A DNA stretch of 64,000 nucleotides from Deltaproteobacteria bacterium (lineage in GTDB: Bacteria; Desulfobacterota; Desulfuromonadia; Desulfuromonadales; Geopsychrobacteraceae): contig JAJRQI010000007.1 of assembly GCA_024280335.1 (NCBI GenBank), positions 80,835 to 144,834 of the forward strand, read 5' to 3'. Made by a program: the position numbers and the translations under genes. Positions 42,923 through 51,300 of the stretch are shown piece by piece; positions within the stretch are counted from its first letter, which is position 1; each line of letters opens with the position of its first letter. Below the pieces are notes generated by a model. It was not told the origin of the DNA. It saw nothing but the letters and a program-made list of their open reading frames with translations, and did not search any database.

Positions 42923-43744
42923 ATGAAGATAGGTCAGCTAGTTAAGCTTCATATAAAAAAAATATTTAAGCACTGTGAAGTCACTGATCACAGCGAGCTG
43001 ACTCGCCTTACAGATAATAAGTACTCAAAAAAACATTTTGATATTAATTATCCATTTTGTGCTGTGGCTGCTTCAATCTCACCAGAAGATTCAAAACGCT
43101 ATTGGACAGACCGATATGTAGTACAAGGAAAAACAGTCAGGGTTTCGAGCCAATGGTTCGATACGAGTAGAACTCAATTTATTCAATATTTAGTTAGTAA
43201 AAAAATTTCTACATCTGAAGTGATTTCATCGTTACATGAACCGGATCTGGATAATAATGAAAAATCACCTAGGCCAAGTAGAAAAAACAGCAGGTACAGA
43301 GGCAACGCAATTGGTAATGCACAAAATCTATTAGTACGAAATATACTTAGCAACTTAGGTGAGGAATCTTTCAACGATCAAGACTGGAAAGAGACTAAGG
43401 AATATTTTTCAAATCAATGTGCCTATTGTGGCGCTGAAAGTGATTTGGTTATTGAGCATGTCATTCCTATTAATAGGGTGGCTCTTGGTGAACACCGATT
43501 GGGAAATTTAATACCAAGTTGTAGAGCTTGTAATTCAAAAAAGGCGGACAAGAGTTATCTGGAATTCCTTGATGGAAAAAAAGAAAGAATTGAAAAAATT
43601 AAAAGATATATGGAAAGTAGAAACTATGTTCCACTTGGCAATAATGAACAAGTAGCAATGATTTTAGATATGGCTTATAAAGAAGTGGCTATTGTTTCAA
43701 AACGCTATATAGCAATATTAAATGAATTATTTCCTAACGATTAG
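42923..43744 (+). CDS. HNH endonuclease, low GC, probably acquired
   Basis: A 273-residue protein. The C-terminal half is an HNH nuclease with zinc Cys pairs: CAYCGAESDLVIEHVIPINR, then RLGNLIPSCRACNSKK, covering about residues 166-207, with the catalytic His in EHVIP. The N-terminal 100 residues (SKKHFDINYPFCAVAASISP and DRYVVQGKTVRVSSQWFDTS) match no domain I know. The gene is strongly AT-rich with codon use unlike its neighbours, indicating transfer. It lies between the TRAP terminator and the hcp duplication, followed by a small gene on the same strand. It may be a homing, restriction or defence nuclease; no partner is recognised. Confidence 0.85.
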   Translation: MKIGQLVKLHIKKIFKHCEVTDHSELTRLTDNKYSKKHFDINYPFCAVAASISPEDSKRYWTDRYVVQGKTVRVSSQWFDTSRTQFIQYLVSKKISTSEVISSLHEPDLDNNEKSPRPSRKNSRYRGNAIGNAQNLLVRNILSNLGEESFNDQDWKETKEYFSNQCAYCGAESDLVIEHVIPINRVALGEHRLGNLIPSCRACNSKKADKSYLEFLDGKKERIEKIKRYMESRNYVPLGNNEQVAMILDMAYKEVAIVSKRYIAILNELFPND

Positions 43745-43792
43745 CTCCAGCGGACAATTTGGGATGTAATACTTTCAAATAAGGACATTAGC

Positions 43793-44047
43793 ATGGGGGA
43801 AATTATCCCATTTAAAAACATTGATATAAGTAAAATACCCGATGACTTGTTTTATGAAATTGAAAACTATTTGAAGGAAAGTTTTAATAATGAAATCCGC
43901 GAAAACGGTGGAAATATCCCGATTTTCCAAGCAAAGCAGAATGCTATAAATTTGGTCACCAAGAAATTTAATCTCACACTTGAAAATGCAAATGAAATTG
44001 TCCGTGAAATTGAATTAAGAAACTTAGATAAAAACCTCAACCCATAG
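43793..44047 (+). CDS. Small hypothetical protein of the AT-rich island
   Basis: An 84-residue, AT-rich gene 48 bases after the HNH gene, with AAGGAC upstream of the ATG. The product is predicted helical and acidic (DDLFYEIENYLKESFNNEIR, then NLVTKKFNLTLENANEIVRE), with no known domain. Same composition and orientation as the HNH gene suggest a common origin and possibly co-transcription. Confidence 0.65.
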   Translation: MGEIIPFKNIDISKIPDDLFYEIENYLKESFNNEIRENGGNIPIFQAKQNAINLVTKKFNLTLENANEIVREIELRNLDKNLNP

Positions 44048-44093
44048 TCATTAAGAACACATAACAACAAGCAACCAGACGAAAAAAATGTCT

Positions 44094-44398
44094 GCGCACA
44101 ACGAAAAAAGGGCTGCCCAGTTACGGGCAGCCCTTGGTCGTTTGCTTAACCGAGGATCTGCTTGAGATCCTCTTCGGCGGTTGTAATGGGAGCGATGTTG
44201 TAGTTCTCGACCAGAAAGTTGAGTACGTTCGGCGTGATGAAGGCCGGTAATGTCGGTCCCAGTTTGATGTCCTTGATCCCCAAGTGGAGCAGGGTCAGCA
44301 AAATGGCCACCGCTTTCTGCTCGTACCAGGAGAGGATCATCGACAGCGGCAGCTCGTTGACTTCGCACTCGAAGACCTCGGCCAGGGCCAGGGCAACC
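44094..44398 (-). repeat. Second, diverged copy of the hcp 3' end (with terminator)
   Basis: This stretch matches 45121-45423 at a constant offset of 1025 bases from about 44107 on. It contains the same terminator hairpin (44108-44135) and the last roughly 85 codons of hcp without any start. The final 64 residues encoded, from [10 protein letters not shown] onward, are identical to the real Hcp, yet the DNA differs at five positions there, all synonymous. Further changes lie toward 44370-44398, after which similarity ends abruptly. Confidence 0.9.
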
Positions 44399-44455
44399 AG
44401 AGGTGGCTTCGCAGAAAGAAGCGTTAGCCATCAAGGGTAAATCCTGACATTGGCA

Positions 44456-44484
44456 TTGACATGTACATGCATTGGATGTACAGT
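44456..44484 (+). promoter_or_regulatory. Promoter/operator of the toxin-antitoxin pair
   Basis: TTGACA at 44456-44461 and TACAGT at 44479-44484 have the ideal 17-base spacing. Two TGTACA half-sites lie at 44462-44467 and 44477-44482 between and over these elements, a likely binding site for the RHH antitoxin. A start six to seven bases after the -10 would fall on the A of the ATG at 44491. Confidence 0.6.
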
Positions 44485-44490
44485 GAATGT

Positions 44491-44775
44491 ATGAAATACG
44501 AATGGAGTTCAGATAAAAATGAGTGGTTAAAAAAGCACCGCAATATTTCGTATGAGCAAATCATATATCACCTTGGACAAGGTGATATATGGATGATCGG
44601 TGATCATCCAAACCGGGAAAGATATCCTGGGCAACGGATTTATTTCGTCATCGTAGAAGACTATATATATATGGTCCCACACATTGTTGACACAGATTTT
44701 ATCTTTTTAAAAACGATTATACCCAGTAGAAAGGCGACTAAAGACTACTTGAAAAATAAGGGAGAAATGCCATGA
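44491..44775 (+). CDS. BrnT-like toxin
   Basis: A 94-residue protein: KYEWSSDKNEWLKKHRNISY, then GDIWMIGDHPNRERYPGQRI and a C-terminal FLKTIIPSRKATKDYLK. The W-D-x-x-K-N start, the central beta strands and the IIPSRKAT end resemble the BrnT/DUF4258 RNase-toxin fold of type II systems, though the match is by eye. An ATG at 44461 would include a non-homologous leader and lie inside the promoter. There is no ribosome site before 44491, consistent with a leaderless message. It overlaps the antitoxin gene by four bases. Confidence 0.75.
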   Translation: MKYEWSSDKNEWLKKHRNISYEQIIYHLGQGDIWMIGDHPNRERYPGQRIYFVIVEDYIYMVPHIVDTDFIFLKTIIPSRKATKDYLKNKGEMP

Positions 44776-45044
44776 AATTTGATTCTGAAGAAAATGAAAT
44801 ACTGGAAGCATATGAGTCTGGACGAATGAAAATATCCAAGGTTTCAGACAAAGAACTGGCAGCGATTAAGGCCGCAGCATCGAGCACGTTTAAAAAGGAC
44901 AAGCGCGTCACTATTCGACTTTATGACCATGATTTTCAGGGCATTCAAAAAAAAGCCCTCCAAATGGGTATTCCGTATCAGACATTGATATCAGGAATAA
45001 TCCACCGCTATATTGAAGGCGACTTCATATCAAAAAACGATTAG
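44772..45044 (+). CDS. BrnA/CopG-like ribbon-helix-helix antitoxin
   Basis: A 90-residue protein. The C-terminal part KKDKRVTIRLYDHDFQGIQK followed by ALQMGIPYQTLISGIIHRYI is a ribbon-helix-helix DNA-binding domain typical of BrnA/CopG antitoxins; the acidic N-terminus would wrap the toxin. Order toxin-then-antitoxin and the ATGA overlap are as in BrnTA modules. It should neutralise the toxin and repress the promoter at 44456. GGGAGA precedes the ATG. Intergenic DNA to hcp (45045-45120) shows no gene. Confidence 0.8.
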   Translation: MKFDSEENEILEAYESGRMKISKVSDKELAAIKAAASSTFKKDKRVTIRLYDHDFQGIQKKALQMGIPYQTLISGIIHRYIEGDFISKND

Positions 45045-45120
45045 AAAATAGAATGCCCCTGTCACCAAGACCAAGCCCTCCGTTGCCACCGAACATGCTG
45101 TTTTCCCGCGCCCTTGCTGG

Positions 45121-45423
45121 GCGCACAGAAAAAAGGGCTGCCCAGTTACGGGCAGCCCTTGGTCGTTTGCTTAACCGAGGATCTGTTTGAGATCCTCTTC
45201 GGCGGTTGTGATGGGAGCGATATTGTAGTTCTCGACCAGAAAGTTGAGTACGTTCGGCGTGATGAAGGCCGGCAATGTCGGTCCCAGTTTGATGTCCTTG
45301 ATCCCCAAGTGGAGCAGGGTCAGCAAAATAGCCACCGCTTTCTGCTCGTACCAGGAGAGGATCATCGACAGCGGCAGCTCGTTGACTTCGCACTCGAAGG
45401 CATCGGCCAAAGCCAGCGCAACC
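45121..45423 (-). repeat. hcp 3' end, partner of the direct repeat at 44094-44398
   Basis: This is the real hcp end and terminator. It and the copy at 44094 are direct repeats that enclose the toxin-antitoxin pair in a 1025-base unit. Confidence 0.9.
45133..45160 (-). terminator. Rho-independent terminator of the hcp operon
   Basis: AAGGGCTGCCC and GGGCAGCCCTT form an 11-base perfect stem around AGTTAC; on the minus strand it is followed by a run of T. It lies 10 bases after the hcp stop. Confidence 0.9.
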
Positions 45424-46865
45424 TGGATGGCGCTGTAAGCATCGTTGCACTGACCGACATCAAGCAGACGCGGGATGCCGCCGATATCGCCCAGCTCCAT
45501 TTTGTTGAAACGGTACTTGCCGCAGGCCAGGGTGAGGATAACCGTATCCTGCGGCGCTTTCTCGGCGAACTCGGTGTAGTAGTTGCGGCCCGATTTGGCG
45601 CCGTCGCAACCGCCGACCAGGAAGAAGTGCTTGATGTCGCCGCCCTTGACCGCGGCAATGATCTTGTCGGCAACACCGAGGATGGCGTTGTGGCCGAAGC
45701 CGGTGAGAATCTCCTGACCCGGATTATCCTCGAAACCGTCGCATTCCTGGGCCATTTTGATCACCGCCGAGAAGTCCCAGCCGTCGACATGCTTGACGCC
45801 CGGCCACTGGACCAGTCCCCAGGTAAAGAGCCGGTCGATATAGTTTGCCGCCGGTTTCTGGATACAGTTGGTGTTGAAGATGATCGCGCCGGGGAACTGG
45901 GCAAACTCTTTATGCTGGTCCTGCCAGGCACCGCCGAAGTTAGCGACCAGATGATCGTACTTTTTCAGACCTGGGTAGCCGTGCGCGGGGAGCATTTCGC
46001 CGTGGGTGTAGATATTGACGCCGGTCCCTTCAGTCTGCTTGAGCAGTTCTTCGAGAAACTTCAGATCGTGGCCGGAAACCAGAATCGCTTTGCCCGCTTT
46101 AGTGCCTAACTGCACCGGGGTCGGCTGTGGGTGACCGTAGGCTTCGACATGAGCCTGGTTGAGCAGTTCCATGGTGACATAGTTGATCTTGCCTGCTTCG
46201 AGGGCCAGGCCAACGTTGGCCATCAGATCGAGACTGTCGTCAAGCAATGCCGCCAGCGCCTTGTGGGTAAAGGCGTAAATCTCATCCGCTTCCTTGCCGA
46301 GGGTCCGGGCATGATCGGCATAAGCAGCGTAACCCTTGATGCCGTAAAGGATCAGTTCACGCACCGAGTGGATGTCGGCATCGACGGTGAAGTCCTTGAC
46401 GCCGTGCAGCTGGCCGAGCTTGACCTGCTCATCGCGGGAAGCGGGCAGCGTCCAATCCTGAGCTGCGGGTGGAACCTGCCCAGTGTAAGCGCCACACAGC
46501 TGTTTGGCTTTGCCGCGCAGGCGAACCGCTTCGGCGACTAATTTGGCAATCTCGTCAACATCGAAATCGACGTTGGTCACGGTAGCGAACAAGCCATCGA
46601 TCATGAAGCGATCGACGTCCTGATCCTTGCCGCCCTTTTCGCGCGCCTGGTCAGCCCAGAAAGCGATCCCTTTCAGGGTGAAAATCAGCAGATCCTGCAG
46701 GGCGGCAACATCCGGCTGCTTGCCGCAGACGCCGACAATTGAACAGCCGCCGTTTGCCGCCTGCTCGCACTGGTAACAGAACATCGACGGATCGTCGGCC
46801 TGCTCTGCTTGAGCTGGAGTTGCTGGCTGTTGTTTGCCAAATCCGAGAAAATCAAGGATACCCAT
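45171..46865 (-). CDS. hcp: Hybrid cluster protein (hydroxylamine reductase / NO reductase)
   Basis: A 564-residue enzyme. The N-terminal cluster site is MFCYQCEQAANGGCSIVGVC, preceded by a 28-residue extension (MGILDFLGFGKQQPATPAQA). Hybrid-cluster ligands lie in IYTHGEMLPAHGYPGL, IIFNTNCIQKP, VGGCDGAKSGRNYY, TLACGKYRFNK and LLDVGQCNDAYSA. It reduces NO or hydroxylamine in the anaerobic cytoplasm as nitrosative-stress protection. It is the last gene of a four-gene minus-strand operon with a DUF1858 protein, a cysteine-containing protein and a hemerythrin, all fitting NO or redox stress. Its 3' end has been duplicated beside the toxin-antitoxin pair. Confidence 0.95.
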   Translation of the reverse strand: MGILDFLGFGKQQPATPAQAEQADDPSMFCYQCEQAANGGCSIVGVCGKQPDVAALQDLLIFTLKGIAFWADQAREKGGKDQDVDRFMIDGLFATVTNVDFDVDEIAKLVAEAVRLRGKAKQLCGAYTGQVPPAAQDWTLPASRDEQVKLGQLHGVKDFTVDADIHSVRELILYGIKGYAAYADHARTLGKEADEIYAFTHKALAALLDDSLDLMANVGLALEAGKINYVTMELLNQAHVEAYGHPQPTPVQLGTKAGKAILVSGHDLKFLEELLKQTEGTGVNIYTHGEMLPAHGYPGLKKYDHLVANFGGAWQDQHKEFAQFPGAIIFNTNCIQKPAANYIDRLFTWGLVQWPGVKHVDGWDFSAVIKMAQECDGFEDNPGQEILTGFGHNAILGVADKIIAAVKGGDIKHFFLVGGCDGAKSGRNYYTEFAEKAPQDTVILTLACGKYRFNKMELGDIGGIPRLLDVGQCNDAYSAIQVALALADAFECEVNELPLSMILSWYEQKAVAILLTLLHLGIKDIKLGPTLPAFITPNVLNFLVENYNIAPITTAEEDLKQILG

Positions 46866-46904
46866 GATTTTGTGACCTTTCTTATTCAGTAAGAGTTTGC
46901 GGCT

Positions 46905-47459
46905 TCAGGCCGCAGCTTGTTGTTCGTATCTTTCCACCAGTTGGCGATATTTTTCTTCCAGACCGGGTGTTTTTGCTGCGGCCTGCTGGTAGGCCTGCAA
47001 CATGCCGGAACGGACCTCTTCCGGCAGTACCCGCTCGGCGAGCGGATAGAGAATATTATCTTCCTTGTCGATATGATTGCGCAGCAGTTCTGCGTAGTTC
47101 CTGGCGTTTTCGGCGATCGTCGGAATCTGCCCATGCTCACCGGCCAGAGCCTTTTCGGCAGCGGATTCCAGGGCACGGACAAAGGCCCGGCCGTGATCGT
47201 GTTCGATGAGCATCGCTTCGATCGGCGACTGTTTCTCCGGCATGCCGTTTTTGACCAGCGCGACAAACAGGATATCTTCCTCTTTGGCATGATGAAAATG
47301 ATCAGCGTAGTTGCGGATAAAATCGACCGCATCGAGAAAGAATCGCCAGTCGCGAAACTGCCCCTGCTCCATTCGGACACTGTTTTTTTCCACCAGCGCA
47401 ATCATCCGCAGGATCAGCTGATGCTCATCGCTCAGCACCTGGGTGAGATTGGTGCTCAT
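46905..47459 (-). CDS. Hemerythrin HHE-domain protein
   Basis: A 184-residue four-helix protein with the iron ligands in place: SDEHQLILRMIALVEK, ADHFHHAKEEDILFVAL, IEHDHGRAFVRALE and LRNHIDKEDNILYPLAERVL. Such proteins bind O2 or NO or protect iron-sulfur enzymes such as Hcp from oxygen. It lies between the ferredoxin-like gene, which it overlaps by one base, and hcp 39 bases downstream. Confidence 0.92.
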   Translation of the reverse strand: MSTNLTQVLSDEHQLILRMIALVEKNSVRMEQGQFRDWRFFLDAVDFIRNYADHFHHAKEEDILFVALVKNGMPEKQSPIEAMLIEHDHGRAFVRALESAAEKALAGEHGQIPTIAENARNYAELLRNHIDKEDNILYPLAERVLPEEVRSGMLQAYQQAAAKTPGLEEKYRQLVERYEQQAAA

Positions 47460-47917
47460 CAGTTTCTCCTTTCGCCGTCGATACCGATGGTGACGATCTC
47501 CAGCGGTACATCCTTGCCCGACTGCTCAATCGCCTGCTGGGCAAACATCCCCAGACCGCGGCAGCAGGGGACTTCCATGATGGTCACGGTGACCGACTGA
47601 ATATCGTTCTGGCGGATCATCTCCGCCAGCTTTTCCACGTAGGAGCTGGTATCATCCAGTTTCGGACAAGCGTTGACCAGCACCCGGCCCTTGATGAAAT
47701 CACGGTGAAATTCAGCGTAGGCAAAGGGGGCACAGTCGGCGGCGATCAACAGATGTGCGTTCTGCAAGTAGGGTGCGGAAGGCGGCACCAGATGCAGTTG
47801 AGTCGGCCACTGACGCAGCTCTGAGGCCAGGCGGCCGGACGTGGTATTTTCAGTCGTAGTTTTTTTATCAACGGTACGGACCTGGGAACCGGGACAGCCG
47901 CAAGCAAGTTTCGTCAT
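47459..47917 (-). CDS. Cys-containing ferredoxin-associated protein in the hcp operon
   Basis: A 152-residue protein beginning MTKLACGCPGSQ. The body reads QLHLVPPSAPYLQNAHLLIA, ADCAPFAYAEFHRDFIKG, VNACPKLDDTSSYVEKLAEM and VTIMEVPCCRGLGM, with conserved Cys residues that could bind a metal cluster. The sequence recalls C-terminal parts of 4Fe-4S ferredoxin-domain proteins of anaerobes, here without the two-cluster domain. It is probably an accessory redox protein to Hcp (inference from the operon). Confidence 0.75.
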   Translation of the reverse strand: MTKLACGCPGSQVRTVDKKTTTENTTSGRLASELRQWPTQLHLVPPSAPYLQNAHLLIAADCAPFAYAEFHRDFIKGRVLVNACPKLDDTSSYVEKLAEMIRQNDIQSVTVTIMEVPCCRGLGMFAQQAIEQSGKDVPLEIVTIGIDGERRN

Positions 47918-47921
47918 GATT

Positions 47922-48143
47922 TTATTCTCCTTTATTGTTCAGATAGTCGGTGATTTCCTGTTCGATCTTCGCTTCGATCTCATCGCCGAGCGCGTGAATA
48001 CTGACCACATCATTGACCAGACAGATCCCCACGTTGCAGGTGACGCAACCGATCTCATACTTTTCCAGCACCTCACCGATGAAGGGATGTTCTTTGATGG
48101 TTTTATCGATCGGCTGATTGCCGATGCCTTCAGGAAGTTTCAT
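47922..48143 (-). CDS. DUF1858 domain protein (hybrid-cluster-associated redox disulfide protein)
   Basis: A 73-residue protein of DUF1858 type: IGNQPIDKTIKEHPFIGEVL then YEIGCVTCNVGICLVNDVVS with a CxxC pair and a third Cys. Small proteins of this type are found next to hcp. First gene of the hcp operon; a good GGAG-type ribosome site (AAAGGAGCG) precedes the ATG. Confidence 0.85.
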   Translation of the reverse strand: MKLPEGIGNQPIDKTIKEHPFIGEVLEKYEIGCVTCNVGICLVNDVVSIHALGDEIEAKIEQEITDYLNNKGE

Positions 48144-48204
48144 TGTTTCGCTCCTTTGTTCTCAACTGTTGGCGTGAGCATAATTGAGAATCGAAACAGA
48201 AAAC

Positions 48205-48219
48205 ATGACCTGGGTCAAA
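48205..48219. promoter_or_regulatory. HcpR/FNR-like palindromic operator before the hcp operon
   Basis: ATGACCTGGGTCAAA contains the perfect palindrome TGACC-TG-GGTCA. It lies 62-76 bases before the DUF1858 start. CRP/FNR-family regulators of hcp in anaerobes (HcpR) use TTGACC/GGTCAA-like sites, to which this is close. Confidence 0.6.
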
Positions 48220-48363
48220 GGCTGACTTGTTTTGTCGTATATATTCCATGTAACCTCAAATCTGCACATGGCTTGAACCAGCAGCAAGCAGATAGCGCCA
48301 ATTCTTCTGCAGTTATGCTAAACTTTTTCTACTCACAGATACCTCTATCTCTTGGAGTCGCCG

Positions 48364-51300
48364 ATGCCGCGCTGGAAAAAATATTCGCTGATCGTTGCCG
48401 GGAGCGTTCTCGGCTTGCTGTTGTTGTCGATGTTGATGGTTCCCTGGCAGATCAAAGTGCAGGGCAGCAAGTGGTTAGCGGAAAACACCACGCGCAAGTT
48501 GACGATTGAAAAAGCCTTCTTCAATCCATTTACCTTAACCATAGAGATTGAAGGGCTGAAGCTGAGTGAACAAAGCGACGACAAAAGCTTCGTCACCTTC
48601 CGCCGGCTGATGCTTTCCGGCAGTGTCCGTTCACTGATCGATCTGGCGGTGATCCTTGATCGGGTTGAGCTGGATCAGCCCTATGTCAACATTGAACTGC
48701 TCGGCAAACAGGAGTTCAACTTTTCCGATTTCACCCGCCTGGGCGGCGAGACGGCGCAACCGACCAGCGCGGACGCGGCTGAACCGCTGCACTTCTCCCT
48801 GAATAATATCGTTATCACTGACGGCCGACTCGACTTTACCGATCAGACTTCGGAAAAAAAATCGCAGCACCAGATCCGTGAACTGAGCCTGAGCGTGCCC
48901 TTTATCGGCAACATTCCTTACCTGACCGATGAATATGTCACACCGCAACTGAGGATGCTGCTGAACGGCTCGGAGATTCGCGCCGACGGGCAACTGAAAC
49001 CTTTCCATCAGTCGGTGGAGACCAGTTTGACCCTGCTGCTGGATGAGATCGACCTGGCTTTTTACGCCTTCCATTCACCGCTGCCGCTGCCGGTCGAGGT
49101 GAAATCCGGCACCCTCGACACCCAGATCGACCTGGTTTACCGGATCTCTTCGACCGAGCAGCCGAAGCTGATGCTCGGCGGTGAACTGGCCCTGACCGAT
49201 ATCGATATCCGCGGACTGGATGGCCAGGAACTGTTCAAAATGCCGACCCTGATCCTCGACCTCGACTGGGCCAACCTGATGCAGCAGGATTTCAACCTGC
49301 ACTCACTCGATATCTACCAGCCGCAGCTGTTCGTTACACGCGATCGAGCGGGATTGTGGAACCTGCTGAAACTGCTCCCGACCGAAACCGGGGTCGTCGT
49401 TGAAACCGTGACTGACCACGAACCGCAACCTGCCACACTGCCACTGCTGACGATCGAAAAACTGGCTCTGCACGAGGGTACGGTTCATTACCGGGATGAG
49501 TATCCGCCCGGCGGCTTTCAAGAGACGTTTCAAGGAATCAATCTGCAGCTCGACAACCTCTCCAGCCACCGGGATCAGCTGACCGAACTCAATTTTAAAC
49601 TGCAGACCGCGCGGGAAATGAGCTTCAACCTGGCGGGCCGACTGGGACTGAACCCGCTCTCTGCCGATCTGGCCCTGCTGCTCAACGGCCTGCAACTGAA
49701 ACCCTACTACCCCTATCTCGCGACTCTGCTGACCCGGCCGTTGGAAGGTCAGCTGAATCTGGCCACCCATCTGCAGCTCGGTCCGGAAACCAGCCTCAGG
49801 CTGGAGAAAATGCAGCTGGCCCTGCATCAACTGGTGGTTCCGTTCACCGACCGGGACCGTTTTACCTTGGCGGATCTGAGTATCACCGGCGGTGCTTTCG
49901 ATCTGGAACAGCTGCTGCTGAAGATCGGCAGCATTACGCTGAGCGAGGGCGACCTGCAAGCCAGGCGCAACGCGGACGGCAGTTTGTCGCCTCTGGCACT
50001 GTTGCGCGACACGGGGGAGACTGTGCCGGCGAAAACGGCGGGCAGCGGTCCACTCAGGGTCGAGCTACCCTGGCAGCAGAATGCCGTCAGGATCGACAGC
50101 AATGACTTCCAGTTGCAGCTCGACAGTATCGCCCTGGAAAAATTCGCTTTACAGTTTACCGACGCCAGTCTGGCGAAAAAACCACAACTGAAGATCAAGC
50201 GGCTGGATGTCGACCTGAAAAATCTGGCCTACCCGAAATCGCGCCAAAGTCCGTTCCAGATGAAAGCCCGGATCGGCCGCAAGGGGAGGATCGCTTTCTC
50301 CGGCAACCTGGCTCACAGTCCGCTGCGGCTGCAGGCGCAAACCAATATCAAGGCCCTGCCGCTGACTCTGTTCAACGATTTTCTACCGGAGAACGTCAAG
50401 GTCAGTTTGAAAGACGGCAAACTCTACAGCGACCTGGCGATCAAGCTGACGGAACGGCCGGAGCGCTTGACCGGCAGTTTTGCCGGGCGGGTCAACATCA
50501 GCGATATCAGCTTGCGCGATCCGTTCGGCAGCGACGAATTGCTGGCCTGGAAAAGTCTCGACCTGGAAGGGATCAAAGGGGAGATCGCGCCCTTTAAACT
50601 ACAGATCAAAGAGGTGGCGTTAAGTGACTATCTGGCCAAGATCCAGATCGATCGGCAGGGCCGGGTCAACCTGACCAATGTCACCAGCAACCCAGCGGAG
50701 GACCGTGAGGAACCCGCAGCCGAACCGCCGCAGGAGGAGTTGGCCGGGGCAGAAGAGAGCGCTCCGCCGGTCGATATCCGCATCGATGCACTGACCCTGC
50801 AAGGCGGCACCGTCTCCTTCACCGACCGGCATCTGCCGAGCACTTTTACCACCACCATGTATCAGCTGGGCGGGCGGGTCACCGGACTGGCGTCCGATGC
50901 CGCGATGCAGGCCGATGTCGATCTGCGCGGCCAGTTGGAGAATCATTCGCCGTTGACCATCAGCGGCAAGCTGAACCCCTTGAGCAAGGATCTCTACGCC
51001 GACCTGACGATCCGCTTTCAGGATATCGATCTGGTGCCGATGACCCCCTACTCCGGCACCTTCCTCGGTTATGCCATCGACAAGGGGAAGCTCTACCTCG
51101 ACCTGAACTACCACATCGAGCAGCGTCAGATCAGCGCCGACAACCGGGTGATGATCGACCAGTTCACCTTCGGTGACAGCATCGACAGTGATCAGGCCAC
51201 CTCGCTGCCGATCTCGCTGGCGATCGCCCTGCTCAAGGACAGCAGCGGTGAAATCCACCTCGACCTGCCGATCTCCGGCGACCTCGACGATCCCAGCTTC

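Noticed and set aside
44051..44434. Gene on the minus strand in the hcp 3' copy
   Set aside because: It is a fragment of hcp without start or ribosome site, partly in the wrong frame.
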